Notes: generated by a model from the letters alone, not told the origin. A stretch of 64,000 nucleotides of DNA from Halobacillus shinanisalinarum (GCF_022919835.1 NZ_CP095074.1:4752001-4816000), one strand, 5' to 3'. Numbered from the stretch's first letter, positions 19,859 through 30,310 are shown. Made by a program: numbers and translations.

Positions 19859-20860
19859 GTGTACAACTTGGATTTCAAAGAAGATAGACCTATAGATCTT
19901 ATTGGAATTGGAAGACTTTGCATCGATTTAAATGCCGATCAGTTTAATCGTCCAATGGAAGAAACTAAATCCTTCACAAAGTATGTAGGAGGTTCCCCGA
20001 CCAATATCACTATTGGTGCTGCGAGACTTGGTCTCAAACCAGGTTTTATAGGCAAGGTTTCAGATGATCAAATGGGGCGTTTCATCGTGGATTATTTACA
20101 AGGGGATGACATCGATACCACGAATATCTCTGTTGATCATACAGGGGCTGTAACAGGGTTAGCTTTCACTGAAATTAAGAGTCCGGAAGACTGCAGTATC
20201 TTAATGTATCGGGATAACGTAGCCGACTTAAAACTAAGTACCGATGATGTATCGGAAGATTATATAAAAAATGCCAAGGCTTTGCATATCTCGGGAACGG
20301 CACTCTCGGCAAGTCCATCCAGAGAAGCTGTATTTTTAGCCCTTGAATATGCAAGGAAACACGAAGTTGTCGTGATCTTTGACATTGACTACCGTCCATA
20401 CACCTGGAAAGACGAAAAAGAAACAGCAACGTATTATAACCTTGCTGCCGAAAAATGTAATGTCATTATTGGCACAAGAGATGAGTTCGACATGATGGAA
20501 CAATTCGAAAAAGAGAAGAAGACAGATGAAGAGACAGCTTCCAAATGGTTTAACCACCATGCTGAAATTGTAGTCATTAAGCATGGATCAAAAGGCTCTT
20601 ACGCTTATACAAAGGACGGGCACTCGCATACGAGCGGTACGTTTAAAACCAAAGTACTAAAAACATTTGGTGCCGGTGATTCCTATGCATCCGCTTTTAT
20701 TTACGGGCTGTTCCAGCAGTGGGATTTATCAAAGGCAATGGAATATGGGAGCGCTTCAGCTGCAATCGTCATTTCGAGACACAGTTGTTCAGACGCCATG
20801 CCGACTACTCGTGAGGTGGATAAATTTATAGCAAATGCCGAAAGACAGGATATTTCCTGA
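19859..20860 (+). CDS. iolC: 5-dehydro-2-deoxygluconokinase
   Basis: 333 residues starting GTG 19859, behind ATGGAGGGGA. It phosphorylates 2-deoxy-5-keto-gluconate, making the IolR inducer. PfkB-family (ribokinase) features: N-terminal DLIGIGRLCIDLNADQFNRP, YVGGSPTNITIGAARLGL with the first signature, and the C-terminal catalytic motif KTFGAGDSYASAFIYGLFQQ with Asp as base. NRPMEETKSFTKYVGGSPTN is typical for IolC. It leads the second transcript of the cluster with iolA and iolE. Confidence 0.94.
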   Translation: MYNLDFKEDRPIDLIGIGRLCIDLNADQFNRPMEETKSFTKYVGGSPTNITIGAARLGLKPGFIGKVSDDQMGRFIVDYLQGDDIDTTNISVDHTGAVTGLAFTEIKSPEDCSILMYRDNVADLKLSTDDVSEDYIKNAKALHISGTALSASPSREAVFLALEYARKHEVVVIFDIDYRPYTWKDEKETATYYNLAAEKCNVIIGTRDEFDMMEQFEKEKKTDEETASKWFNHHAEIVVIKHGSKGSYAYTKDGHSHTSGTFKTKVLKTFGAGDSYASAFIYGLFQQWDLSKAMEYGSASAAIVISRHSCSDAMPTTREVDKFIANAERQDIS

Positions 20861-20905
20861 ATTACTTCATATAAAAAACCATTATTATTTAAGGAGGAAG
20901 ATTAA

Positions 20906-22372
20906 ATGAGTAATGTGACTAGTGAATTGAAAACTCTAAAAAACTATATTGGCGGCGAATGGGTGGAGGCAAAAAGCGACCAGGCCGAAGAGGTGTATAA
21001 TCCAGCCACCGGAGAAGTTATTGCCAGAGTACCGCTTTCCTCCGAAGAAGACGTAGATTATGCGGTGAATTTTGCAAAGCAAGCATTTCAGGAATGGAAA
21101 GAAGTTCCGGTTCCAAAAAGAGCACGTATCTTATTCAAGTATCAGCAGCTGCTTGTTGAACACTGGGATGAGCTGGCAGAATTGATCACGATAGAAAACG
21201 GAAAAAATTTAAAAGAAGCTAAAGGTGAAGTGCAGCGGGGAATTGAAAACGTTGAGTTTGCGACAGGGGCCCCGACGTTAATGATGGGCGACCAGCTGCC
21301 CTCTATTGCCAAAGGACTTGAGTCAGGCGTGAGCCGCTATCCGATCGGTGTTATTGGAGGAATCACACCATTTAACTTCCCGATGATGGTTCCTTGTTGG
21401 ATGTTCCCAATGGCGATTGCCACCGGAAATACGTTCATCATGAAGCCGTCTGAACGTACACCACTCTTGGCTAATCGCTTGGCAGAACTATTAGAAGAAG
21501 CTGGACTGCCAAAAGGCGTATTTAATATCGTCCATGGGGCGCATGATGTTGTGAACGGACTGCTTGACCACAAGAAGGTCGCGGCGATCTCCTTTGTTGG
21601 TTCACAGCCAGTAGCCGAATATGTATATAAGCGCGGTACAGAAAATCTGAAGCGTGTACAGGCACTTGCAGGAGCGAAAAACCATTCCATCATCTTAAAT
21701 GATGCGAACCTGGACAATGCTTCTACTCAAATCCTTAATGCAGCCTTCGGTTCTGCAGGCGAACGCTGCATGGCTGCCTCTGTCGTTGCCGTGGAAGAGT
21801 CTGTAGCCGATGAATTTATTTCTCAGCTTAAGCAGAAAGCCGATGAGGTTAAAATCGGGAATGGTCTGGATGAAGAAGTATTCCTTGGACCAGTTATTCG
21901 TGAACAACACAAAGAACGCACGCTTGGTTATATTGAAACCGGTGAACAAGAAGGAGCAAATCTGATCAGAGATGGTCGTCAAGATAATACTTCACAGGAG
22001 AAAGGTTATTTTGTCGGACCAACCATTTTCGATAATGTAACGACAGAAATGAAAATCTGGCAGGATGAGATCTTTGCACCAGTACTATCCATTGTACGTG
22101 TTAAGAATTTAGACGAAGCAATAGAGGTCACGAATGAATCTCCATTCGCCAACGGAGCCTGCATTTTCACCAAAGATGGAGGCAGTGTCCGTCAGTTCCG
22201 TGAAACGATTGATGCAGGAATGCTCGGAGTCAATATCGGAGTTCCAGCACCAATGGCATTCTTCCCGTTCTCTGGGTGGAAAAACTCTTTCTACGGAGAC
22301 TTGCATGCTAACGGCAAGGATGGAGTAGAATTCTTTACTCGCAAAAAAGTAATGACCACTCGCTGGGTATAA
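20906..22372 (+). CDS. iolA: Methylmalonate/malonate-semialdehyde dehydrogenase (CoA-acylating)
   Basis: 488 residues from ATG 20906 behind AAGGAGGAAG. It converts malonate semialdehyde from IolJ to acetyl-CoA and CO2, the last step of the pathway. Aldehyde dehydrogenase features: [37 protein letters not shown], the catalytic Cys in [15 protein letters not shown], and the C-terminal [20 protein letters not shown], all typical of MmsA/IolA. It follows iolC by 45 bp and ends at a strong terminator. Confidence 0.96.
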   Translation: MSNVTSELKTLKNYIGGEWVEAKSDQAEEVYNPATGEVIARVPLSSEEDVDYAVNFAKQAFQEWKEVPVPKRARILFKYQQLLVEHWDELAELITIENGKNLKEAKGEVQRGIENVEFATGAPTLMMGDQLPSIAKGLESGVSRYPIGVIGGITPFNFPMMVPCWMFPMAIATGNTFIMKPSERTPLLANRLAELLEEAGLPKGVFNIVHGAHDVVNGLLDHKKVAAISFVGSQPVAEYVYKRGTENLKRVQALAGAKNHSIILNDANLDNASTQILNAAFGSAGERCMAASVVAVEESVADEFISQLKQKADEVKIGNGLDEEVFLGPVIREQHKERTLGYIETGEQEGANLIRDGRQDNTSQEKGYFVGPTIFDNVTTEMKIWQDEIFAPVLSIVRVKNLDEAIEVTNESPFANGACIFTKDGGSVRQFRETIDAGMLGVNIGVPAPMAFFPFSGWKNSFYGDLHANGKDGVEFFTRKKVMTTRWV

Positions 22373-22380
22373 ATCAGTAG

Positions 22381-22410
22381 AAAAAAGGGAGGCGTTCTCC
22401 CTTTTTTTCT
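22381..22410 (+). terminator. Intrinsic terminator after iolA
   Basis: AAAAAAGGGAG/CTCCCTTTTTTT with a 5-base loop. It separates iolA from iolE, which therefore depends on read-through or its own promoter. Confidence 0.85.
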
Positions 22411-22452
22411 GTATAAATTTAATTATACATAAGTTTAGGGGGTTAACGGCAG

Positions 22453-23346
22453 GTGTTTAAAGAGAATGCGGTAAAACTGGGAATATGTCCAATTGGCTGG
22501 ACCAATGATGATATGCCCGAATTAGGAAGTGGCAATACGTTTGAGCAGTGCGTCAGCGAAATGGCACTGGCAGGATTCCAAGGTACAGAGGTAGGAAATA
22601 AATATCCAAAGGATACCCAGGAGTTAAAGCAGGCCCTTGAGTTACGACAGTTACAAATTGCCAGTGCATGGTTCAGTTCATTCCTCACCACTCGTCCTTA
22701 CAAGGAGACAGAGGAAGCTTTCATTAAACATCGCGATTTTCTACATGAAATGGGCGCAAAAGTTATTGTTGTATCTGAACAGGGCCACAGCATCCAAAAA
22801 GAAGATGTTCCCTTATTTGAAGATAAGCCTCATTTCAATGAACAGGAATGGGAACTATTAGCAGAAGGATTGAACACTCTAGGCGAGCTTGCCCGCGAAA
22901 AAGGGATGGATATTGTCTTTCATCATCATATGGGTACAGGCGTGCAGACAATAGAGGAAATTGATAAGCTGATGAATATCACCGATGAGGACAAGGTATC
23001 GCTTCTTTTTGACACCGGACACCTTTATTTATCTGGTGAAGATCCTCTGGATGTATTAAAGTCGCATTCTTACAGGATCAAACACGTCCATTTAAAGGAT
23101 GTGAGAGATGATGTAGCGGCCGAGGTCCATCAGAATAAAACAGCCTTTCTAGACGGTGTAAGGGAAGGGATGTTCACGGTTCCGGGAAATGGAGATATAG
23201 ACTTTGGACCGATATTCGAAACGTTAGCCCAGATGGATTATAAGGGATGGATGCTTGTTGAGGCTGAACAGGATCCGGCAATAGCTAATCCGCTGGAGTA
23301 CGCTGTGATTGCTCGGAATCACATCAGAGAAAAAGCGAAGATTTAG
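22453..23346 (+). CDS. iolE: Inosose (2-keto-myo-inositol) dehydratase
   Basis: 297 residues from GTG 22453. It removes water from 2-keto-myo-inositol to give the diketone used by IolD. The start [20 protein letters not shown], then [64 protein letters not shown] and [20 protein letters not shown] are the family blocks with the metal ligands Glu, Asp, His and Glu. It closes the iol cluster and sits after a terminator, unlike its internal place in the B. subtilis operon. Confidence 0.95.
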   Translation: MFKENAVKLGICPIGWTNDDMPELGSGNTFEQCVSEMALAGFQGTEVGNKYPKDTQELKQALELRQLQIASAWFSSFLTTRPYKETEEAFIKHRDFLHEMGAKVIVVSEQGHSIQKEDVPLFEDKPHFNEQEWELLAEGLNTLGELAREKGMDIVFHHHMGTGVQTIEEIDKLMNITDEDKVSLLFDTGHLYLSGEDPLDVLKSHSYRIKHVHLKDVRDDVAAEVHQNKTAFLDGVREGMFTVPGNGDIDFGPIFETLAQMDYKGWMLVEAEQDPAIANPLEYAVIARNHIREKAKI

Positions 23347-23389
23347 TGTTAATATTATTAAAACTTAACCAGATCCTTAAATATTATTT

Positions 23390-23475
23390 ATTGGGAAAGC
23401 TTCTCTTGAAGGGCTTCTTTTCATCTGAAGGAGATTCTTAGATTTCTAAAATTATCTAAGAATTGTTAACTAAAC
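23390..23475 (+). repeat. Second short repeat family, copy 2
   Basis: AAGGGCTTCTTTTC, GGAGATTCTTAGATTTC and TAAAATTATCTAAGAATTG match the stretch after element A at 3138-3215. Here TTCTTAGAT and ATCTAAGAA form a perfect 9-bp inverted repeat with a 10-base loop. The GGGAAAGC...GGGCTTC part looks like a decayed version of the terminator of copy 1. Confidence 0.5.
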
Positions 23476-23741
23476 CTTTGTCCTTATCAAAAAGATTTTT
23501 TGCTTTTTTGCTGCAACTGTTTGTGTACGAGGAATAACTCTCGAATCATAAAAAAAACCCAATCTTGACCATCATTTCTACACTCCAAAACTCTAAGTTA
23601 TATAAAAATGATTATCCGTTATTATCAGGGAATTTGAAACCGTTGTCATTAGGGGTTTTAGCATCGTTGATTACAAAACGGTATTTTAGAAAAGGAGGAG
23701 ATAACAGATCACATCAAGTACACTTATTTTAGGTGGATAAC

Positions 23742-23936
23742 AAGGAGGATATTAATCGCCATTTAGCTGTAAGAGACTATCTTCAAACATATCCCGAAGA
23801 CGCTTAGCGGTATGGAGGCCTAAAAGAGAGCCTTGCTGAACAATATCTTACAGATATTGAAGCTTATGTGGACGGCAAGGATTAATTCGTTAAAGAATTA
23901 GAAAATAAGGCACTTCGTAGGTATAAAGATCGATAA
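23742..23936 (+). pseudogene. Remnant of a GrpB-family (UPF0157) nucleotidyltransferase-like gene
   Basis: The + strand translation gives HLAVRDYLQTYPEDA, stop, RYGGLKESLAEQYLTDIEAY, VDGKD, stop, FVKELENKALRRYK, which is the C-terminal half of GrpB-domain proteins. Two in-frame stops (TAG at 23805 and TAA at 23883) and the missing N-terminal half show it is dead. It lies in the 965-bp gap between iolE and the hexosaminidase gene. Confidence 0.75.
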
Positions 23937-24050
23937 AATTACAGTTCCTTTTTTAGCGTTAAGTTTTTTCTATAAAAGGAGCGCAATTGGATTGCTTACT
24001 TTTTTCTCGAGAAACCCTATGTTGAACGTCTAATTGATAAAAAATCTTTT

Positions 24051-24082
24051 AAAACCATACGAAAAAATTCGTGTGGTTTTTA
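24051..24082 (+). terminator. Intrinsic terminator-like hairpin
   Basis: AAAACCATACGAA/TTCGTGTGGTTTT with an AAAA loop and TTTAT after it, downstream of the GrpB remnant. Confidence 0.6.
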
Positions 24083-24224
24083 TATAGCAATTTCACCTAG
24101 GGTTCAGCTCCTTACGACAAATAGCTCTCAAATTAATGCGCCATTTATCACTGAAATTCACAGATAAATTCCTTAATCCATTATTTATCTTGTTCAACTA
24201 AATTGCTTCATAGGGGGATTATAT

Positions 24225-24256
24225 TGTTATATGGTATAGACAACTATATGTATAAT
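24225..24256 (+). promoter_or_regulatory. NagR/dre-like operator in the promoter of the hexosaminidase gene
   Basis: ATGGTATAGACAACTA (24231-24246) matches the GntR-type NagR (dre) operator core TGGTMTAGACAA known from Bacillus N-acetylglucosamine genes. It sits between TTGTTA (24225) and TATGTA/TATAAT-like -10 sequences (24247-24255), about 65 bases before the TTG start of the GH3 gene, so binding would block the promoter. Confidence 0.6.
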
Positions 24257-24311
24257 TGATAGACTTACTTTGCACAATAATTTTTGAAAATTCTGTTTAA
24301 GGAGTGGTCAT

Positions 24312-26099
24312 TTGAAGAAGTTAGTCACAAAGGTATGTTGTTTTATGGTTTTCTTGCTAGCAGTATCTTCACCAAATTTGGTGCTTGCTAAATCACAATC
24401 ATCAGAGGAACATTTTAAATATCCAAATCCCCCATCGGACAAGGCAAACAAGGGAATGGCCAGAAGAATCATTGCCCATATGACCGTGAAAGAAAAAATC
24501 GGCCAGCTGGTTATGCCCGTTACACACCCTCAACACGCTATTGATGAAATGCCAGATGATGAAACACGTGAGATCATTCAGGATTATTATGCGGGCTCTG
24601 TTATTATTGCGAACAAAAAAGACCCTGAATTTATGTCCAAATACAACAATCAATTGCAAGAATGGGCAAGCAAAACACGTCTTGGAATTCCACTTATTAT
24701 CTCTGCTGACCTAGAATATGGCACGACACATAATGTGGTTCAAGGGACGACGACATTTCCCCATCAAATGGGGATTGGGGCAACGCGTAGCACAAAGGTC
24801 GCAGAAACTGTAGCGAGGATTACTGCTAAAGAAGCCAGAGCCATGGGCTTTAGTTGGAACTTTTCCCCTCTGGCGGATGTCAATACGAATCCCAATAATC
24901 CCGTTATAGGTGTGCGTTCCTTCGGCGAAAAAAGCGACCTCGTTTCTAGTATGACAAGTGCGATGATCAAAGGGTATCAATCAGAAGATGTTATTACTTC
25001 TGCTAAACATTTCCCGGGCCACGGTAATACGGAGGTCGATTCACATTTCGGCTTGCCAACAGTTACATACGACCGTGAAACCCTTAAAGAAGTTCACCTT
25101 GCACCATTTAAAGCAGCAATAGGTGCAGGGGTTGACTCCATTATGACCGCCCATGTGATTATTGAAGCCATCGATCCAAAATTGCCGGCAACATTGTCTG
25201 AAAAGGTGTTAACCGGATTACTTCGGGAAGAGATGAATTTTGCAGGGATCATTATTACAGACGCAATGAGCATGGATGCTATTGATGAAAGATGGGGGTC
25301 AGGGCACGCCGCAGTCATGGCTTTAAAAGCCGGTGCGGATATTATAATGGCTACTGGTTCTCATGAAGAACAAGTAGAAACCTTCGAATCACTCTATCAA
25401 GCGGTAGAATCTGGTGAACTATCTAAAAAACGAATCAATGAATCAGTTGAGCGCGTACTGATGCAAAAATTGAAACACGACTTATTTGAAAATCGCTTTG
25501 TGGATCCAGAAAAAGCAAAAGAAATTGCGGCCCAACCTGACTTTCAGGAAAAAGCTGCAGAAGTAGCACGACAGTCCATTACTCTTGTTAAAAACGATAA
25601 TGTTTTACCCTTCGATAAACATACTGAACAGAATATTTTTGTAGCAGGTGTAACCGAGGTGGATTTTGTTGCTAGTGCGGTGCAAAACATAAGTGAGGCC
25701 AACGTCACTTCTTGGCAGGCGTCATCCCATACCCCAAAGGAGGAGGAGGTTCAAGAAGCAGCTGCATTAGCTGAGAATGCGGACAAAATCATCGTTGCAA
25801 CATACTCAAAAAGCGGACTGCCCGATGAACAAGCGCAACTTGTCAAGGAGCTTCAGGACACTGGTAAACCAGTTGTTGCCGTCAGTCTCGGTTTGCCTTA
25901 TGATGTTGCCGAATATCCAAAAGTAGATGGTTATCTTGCTTCTTATGCGATCGATAAGTGGGGAAGTGATAATCCAACGGTTTTACCTGCATTAAAAGCT
26001 TCCGTGGATGTGATCTTCGGTGCTCAGTCGGGGGGGAAACTTCCGGTTACGATTGAAGATATGTATCCTTACGGCCATGGATTAAGTTACAATAAGTAA
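24312..26099 (+). CDS. nagZ: Secreted GH3 beta-N-acetylhexosaminidase
   Basis: 595 residues from TTG 24312, 7 bases behind AAGGAGTGG. Signal peptide: KK, then VCCFMVFLLAVSSPNLVLA with cleavage after ALA-like LVLA. The GH3 NagZ signature is complete: KHFPGHGNTEVDSHFGLPTV (with the catalytic His/Asp loop) and IITDAMSMDAIDERWG with the nucleophile Asp. The C-terminal 200 residues form the GH3-C domain seen in B. subtilis NagZ/YbbD (642 residues). It would release N-acetylglucosamine from muropeptides or chitin fragments outside the cell. The NagR-like operator upstream agrees. Confidence 0.9.
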   Translation: MKKLVTKVCCFMVFLLAVSSPNLVLAKSQSSEEHFKYPNPPSDKANKGMARRIIAHMTVKEKIGQLVMPVTHPQHAIDEMPDDETREIIQDYYAGSVIIANKKDPEFMSKYNNQLQEWASKTRLGIPLIISADLEYGTTHNVVQGTTTFPHQMGIGATRSTKVAETVARITAKEARAMGFSWNFSPLADVNTNPNNPVIGVRSFGEKSDLVSSMTSAMIKGYQSEDVITSAKHFPGHGNTEVDSHFGLPTVTYDRETLKEVHLAPFKAAIGAGVDSIMTAHVIIEAIDPKLPATLSEKVLTGLLREEMNFAGIIITDAMSMDAIDERWGSGHAAVMALKAGADIIMATGSHEEQVETFESLYQAVESGELSKKRINESVERVLMQKLKHDLFENRFVDPEKAKEIAAQPDFQEKAAEVARQSITLVKNDNVLPFDKHTEQNIFVAGVTEVDFVASAVQNISEANVTSWQASSHTPKEEEVQEAAALAENADKIIVATYSKSGLPDEQAQLVKELQDTGKPVVAVSLGLPYDVAEYPKVDGYLASYAIDKWGSDNPTVLPALKASVDVIFGAQSGGKLPVTIEDMYPYGHGLSYNK

Positions 26100-26110
26100 A
26101 AATTTATATA

Positions 26111-26190
26111 TTGAACACACGTTTCTAACTTTAGGGGAGTGGGTGTGTTCAAATAAATGCTCATGGGCTCTGTCGGAACCATGGGCATTT
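26111..26190 (+). terminator. Tandem hairpins after the hexosaminidase gene
   Basis: TTGAACACAC/GTGTGTTCAA (26111-26152) and AAATGCTCATGG/CCATGGGCATTT (26155-26190). T tracts are short, but the two stems together likely end the nagZ transcript. Confidence 0.55.
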
Positions 26191-26302
26191 ATCTCCTTAT
26201 GTAAAAAATATACCTAGTGAGTATGTTTCAAAATAATGCAGAAGATACTTCTTCTTTTCTGGTGTTATCTAGCTCTTCTCATGCTGTTGGGTGGAGGGGA
26301 AT

Positions 26303-26434
26303 ATGCCACATTTAAGCAAATCAAAGAAGCTAAAGAAAGGAGAAAAATCTCAAATTGTAGTCTTTTGGAAAATGATTGAGGTGGAAGATTTAGATCTATA
26401 TGTATATGGTAAAAGGAGTAAAACCTCCCTCTAA
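26303..26434 (+). CDS. Very small basic ORF, unknown
   Basis: 43 codons, ATG behind GTGGAGGGG. The product is Lys-rich (PHLSKSKKLKKGEKSQIVVF then WKMIEVEDLDLYVYGKRSK). No family is recognised and the ribosome site could be chance; kept because start, spacing and composition are protein-like. Confidence 0.3.
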   Translation: MPHLSKSKKLKKGEKSQIVVFWKMIEVEDLDLYVYGKRSKTSL

Positions 26435-26466
26435 TAATCGTTGTAATTATTAACCAATGTTGTTGT

Positions 26467-26601
26467 TTAATTTGCCCATTGTTTCAAGACTTGTTCTTTT
26501 GCAATTTGATACACTTCTTTTTCTGATTTGTTTTTGTTAGCTATTACATTGGTTTGATAATTTTTTCCCTTGAATGTTACGTTAATTAAATATTTGTACA
26601 T
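26467..26601 (-). CDS. BA3454-family small stress-response protein
   Basis: 44 residues from ATG 26601, behind AAGGAGGAAG. The sequence starts MYKYLINVTFKGKNYQTNVI and continues ANKNKSEKEVYQIAKEQVLK, ending QWAN, which follows the pattern of the small BA3454-type proteins of Bacillus (about 45 residues, ending KKQWAN). Molecular function is not known. It lies alone in a gene-poor area. Confidence 0.7.
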   Translation of the reverse strand: MYKYLINVTFKGKNYQTNVIANKNKSEKEVYQIAKEQVLKQWAN

Positions 26602-26803
26602 TTTATTCTTCCTCCTTCCTTTATACTTTTATTGTAAATGTGATTTTTTAAGTTTTGATATATTTTATGTAAAGGTTTATTGAAAATTCCCGTCCAAAGT
26701 GATTTTTATTATAAAGAAGTTCGTCCATTGCATTAAATAAGAGCATGTTTTTATTTTTTGTACATTTCACATTAGGTATCTTTACTCGGAAAATGCCAAA
26801 TTT

Positions 26804-26914
26804 TTAATTCGGCTTTAACCGTTGATTGAGTCGAAGACAAAAATAATAAGGATCGACCTCGGTTACCACGTTATAAGGAGTGCCTTTAAAACAAACCACT
26901 TTATTCAAAATCAT
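26804..26914 (-). CDS. Small hypothetical protein
   Basis: 36 residues from ATG 26914 with AGAAAGGGTG before it. Product MILNKVVCFKGTPYNVVTEV then DPYYFCLRLNQRLKPN; protein-like, but no family is recognised. Confidence 0.35.
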   Translation of the reverse strand: MILNKVVCFKGTPYNVVTEVDPYYFCLRLNQRLKPN

Positions 26915-27136
26915 CACCCTTTCTTCTAAATAACAATTCATTATATGTTGATCTCTTTCTGTTATGATCTTTATCTTCCCAGATCATCTTGAATATATAA
27001 CCTTTAATTTGATGGGTGTAAAGTTATGAAGGTACTGAATTTGCAGGTGACTTTGATGAGTATTAACGTTGGAGGGGGACATTGGATTAGACGTTCATCC
27101 TACAGGGTCTCATTCCTTCTAAGGTCCACTCATTTA

Positions 27137-27412
27137 TGACTGGATTATGACTGGATATTGTTCATAAGTATTGAAATCTTATTTCGTCTGAATATTAAAA
27201 AGGCTGGTTGAATACCTGCTATTTAGGTTTTTTTTACTCTTATCCCTAAGTATTTATTCTGCTCAGAAAATGGGCGGCATGATGTGATAGCGCTCAAAAC
27301 CCCTTCATCATAGGGTTTGAGAATAATTCGACTGGATTTTGACTGGTTTTTAAAATCATTTACTGAATATACAGGCCTCTCAAGAGTTCATAAACTTTTG
27401 GGAGGCTTTTTT
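27137..27412 (+). repeat. Structured intergenic repeat element, copy B
   Basis: Upstream block TGACTGGATTATGACTGGAT (27137), core hairpin GGGCG...CGCTC (27272-27295, one G-U pair), second hairpin to about 27320, CGACTGGATTTTGACTGG block (27330) and a terminator (27372-27412) whose stem AGGCCTCTCAAGAG pairs with CTTTTGGGAGGCTT using three G-U pairs. The tail TTTATTCTTAAATACGAGC is shared with copy D. Confidence 0.8.
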
Positions 27413-27440
27413 TATTCTTAAATACGAGCCGAGGTATAGG

Positions 27441-27597
27441 ATGCTTGCATTAGATATAAAACATCCTCATCAATTAAGACATAGTTATGCTACTCACATA
27501 CTTAATAATGGAGCGCTGTCGAAGTTATCCAAAGATTGTTAATACATGAAAAAACTGCACATACTTCTAATAGACAGATCGACATCATTTTACAATA
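27441..27597 (+). pseudogene. C-terminal scrap of a tyrosine recombinase (XerC/D-like)
   Basis: ATG 27441 onward gives KHPHQLRHSYATHILNNGA with the catalytic HxxR motif. After a frameshift near 27516 it continues VIQRLLIHEKTAHTSNRQID, where the usual LLGH has become LLIH and the catalytic Tyr is missing. Only about 50 codons remain, adjoining repeat element B. Confidence 0.75.
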
Positions 27598-27706
27598 AAA
27601 ATAGGTTTCATAAGAAAAATGATGATGTTATACGATTTGTTAGGCACGACTCATTATATTTATAAACTTAGACTTAGACCAAACTGCATGATGAGGGTGT
27701 AAATTT

Positions 27707-30028
27707 ATGAACGATTTGGAGCAAAAATTGCAAAGTGCATTAAAGAAAATCACCCGGCTAAAAGATGAAAATCATAAATTGAAAGAATTGCTGACAAAGC
27801 ATCAAATTCCTGTCTCAAAGTATCAAGTCAAACATGGTCAACACACTGCGAGAACTGAAATCTTACAGAAGCGCATCACTATCTTCAGAAGTCTGTTTAA
27901 AGGACGGACAGACGTATATGCGGTGCAATGGGGGCTCAATGGGGAGTCAAACTACGCGCCGGCACGTAAATATAAACCCAATAAAAAATATAAAGAGCGT
28001 GAGTTGTTGCCACTAACGGACAATGTCATTGAGAATCACTTGCGTGGCAATAAAACTATTGGCATCTCTCCTTTATTAAAAGATGAAACGTGCTGGTTTT
28101 TGGCAGTTGATTTTGATAAAGAAGACTGGCAAAAGGACGCTCTTACGTTCATTGGTGTTTGTAACGATGTAGGCGTACGTACCAGCAAGCATGGAAATCT
28201 CCAGATCCGGAGAGGGGTGCCATGTCTGGATTTTTTTCAGTGATAAAATAGCGGCGAAAACTGCTCGTAGATTAGGAAATCTTCTTATGAACCGGACCCT
28301 GGAAAAGCGTTACGAGACAGGTGTTGATTCTTTTGATCGGTTCTTTCCCAATCAGGATACAATGCCAAAAGGCGGATTTGGAAACCTAATTGCACTACCT
28401 TTACAGCAATCCCCCAGGAAAAAGGGCTATAGTGTCTTTGTTAATGAAAAATTTGAACCATTTATTGATCAATGGTCGTATCTGGAGTCTGTAAAAAAAA
28501 TCAGTAAAAAAACAGTTGAATCAATTCTGGTAAAGTACAATGATCACAATGGTTCCAGCCGTTACACTGTAAAAAGTAAACCAATATCATATGATGTGAA
28601 TATACTTTCTGAAATAACCATCATAAGAAAAAACGGCATACATATTCCCAAAAATAAGCTTCCAGCAAATATTTTGAACGAGTTAATAAATCTAGCCGTC
28701 ATCAATAATCCTGAATTTTTTAAAGCACAATCTAAAAGGCTCTCTACGCACAGGATCCCCAGGAAAATTGACTGTAGTTATGAAGTGGAGGACTCTGTGG
28801 TTATTCCGCGCGGCTGTCTGGCAGATATAAAAGCTATTTTATTTAGGAACAAAATCAATTTCTACATCGATGATCAAACCAACAAAGGTAGCAGTCACAA
28901 TATTCAATTTCGTGGGAGTCTTCTGCCAAAACAAAATGAAGCTGTCTACGCTATGAAGATCAGTAGTTGTGGTGTCCTATCAGCGGCAACTGGTTTTTTG
29001 GTAAAACTGTAGTGGCGGCAGCGCTAATTGCAGAGAGAAATATCAACACGTTAATCATTGTACACACCAAGCAACTGCTTACCCAGTGGAAAGACAGTTT
29101 GCAGACCTTTATTAATTTCGATGGAAGCAAGGTTGGTCAAATCGGTGGAGGTAAAAAGAAACCAACAGGTAAAGTGGATATTGCTATGATTCAGACATTG
29201 AGCAGATCAGAAGATGCGCGCGAAAAAGTCAAAGGCTATGGTCAGGTAATTGTCGATGAATGCCACCATATTTCAGCGGTAAGCTTTGAAAAAGTATTAA
29301 GGGGAATAGAGGCTACTTACGTTCACGGACTTACTGCAACACCAACTAGAAAAGAAGGTCTACACGAGATAGTTGCTATGCAGTGTGGGGAAATCTGTTA
29401 TAAGATTACCGCCAAAAGTCAGTCAAAACTCCATCCGTTTGACCATGTACTTATTCCCAGGTTTACGAATTTCAAAAATAACGACGGCAACATTCAGAAG
29501 GTTTATGCAAATTTGGCTATTAATGAACAACGGAATAAGATGATATTCAGTGATGTATTAAAAGAACTTGAGAATAATGCGAATCTGACAGAGCGGATTG
29601 AACATGTGAATGAATTGGAGAAGCTCTTTGAAGGATTTGCTAAGAATATAATCGTATTAACAGGCAAACTGAGTAATCAAGAAGAAAAAGACCGCTTAAA
29701 GCTTATAGAAAATCTTTCAGATAATGAAGAGCGGCTTATTATTGCCACCGGGAAGTATATCGGAGAAGGATTTGACAATGCTAGACTGGACACTCTGTTC
29801 CTTGCCATGCCCATCGCCTGGAAAGGAACGCTCCAGCAATATGTGGGTAGGTTGCATCGTGTTCATACGGATAAGAATGTTGTAAAAGTGTATGATTATG
29901 TTGATTATCAGGTTCCCGAGTTGAAGACCATGTATGAAAAGCGGATGCAGGGATATAAGTCGATGGATTATAAGATTCAAGGCAACGATGAAGAAAATAG
30001 TAGAGGGCAGCAAATGAAGTTATTTTAA
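27707..30028 (+). pseudogene. AEP/TOTE-type primase fused to an SF2 helicase, frameshifted twice
   Basis: The ancestral protein had about 770 residues. Residues 1-40 are a coiled coil (LEQKLQSALKKITRLKDENH). The AEP-TOTE primase-like domain follows with GRTDVYAVQWGLNGESNYAP, KTIGISPLLKDETCWFLAVD, FDKEDW and, after the first frameshift, SRSGEGCHVWIFFSDKIA and FDRFFPNQDTMPKGGFGNLI. The SF2 helicase has GKTVVAAALIAER (motif I), VIVDECHHIS (DEAH-like), HGLTATPTRKEG and QQYVGRLHR (motif VI). Lesion 1 is a GTAC tandem duplication at about 28172-28179; lesion 2 is a T6 tract (28993-28998), where T4 would keep frame, destroying the Walker A loop. The transposon inserted directly at its stop codon. 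Confidence 0.85.
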
Positions 30029-30032
30029 TAGA
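30028..30032 (+). other. 5-bp target-site duplication ATAGA (left)
   Basis: ATAGA immediately precedes the left terminal repeat and recurs at 36665-36669 after the right one, as expected for Tn3-family transposition. The first base is the last base of the helicase stop codon. Confidence 0.9.
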
Positions 30033-30092
30033 GGGGTACCGCCAGCAAAACGCGGAAAACGTACGCTAAGCAAAATTCGACATAAAAAAGGC
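30033..30092 (+). repeat. Left terminal inverted repeat (IRL)
   Basis: GGGGTACCGCCAGCAAAACG continues to CGTACGCTAAGC and AAAATTCGACA; the right end differs at only a few positions in 60 bases. A short hairpin (GCCGACTT/AAGTCGGC, to about 30122) follows. Confidence 0.92.
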
Positions 30093-30310
30093 CGACTTCC
30101 CGTACGTTTAGGAAAGTCGGCTAGTTTCATTTCATATTTAAAGAATGTAGCATCATTAATATTCAGCAAGTTCACATAAGAGTAATTTTTGGGAAGCAGC
30201 TTTTAACTCCGATTCCCAAATTTACGCAAATTCGCCGATTTAATGTTCATATCTAACCATTTCCTCTGTCAATAATTTTATCGATAGAGTGATAGGGTAA
30301 GATCCTTAGT

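Noticed and set aside
19671..19895. 74-codon frame before iolC
   Set aside because: It overlaps the candidate iolC promoter, cre box and ribosome site, has no ribosome site of its own and reads like translated AT-rich DNA.
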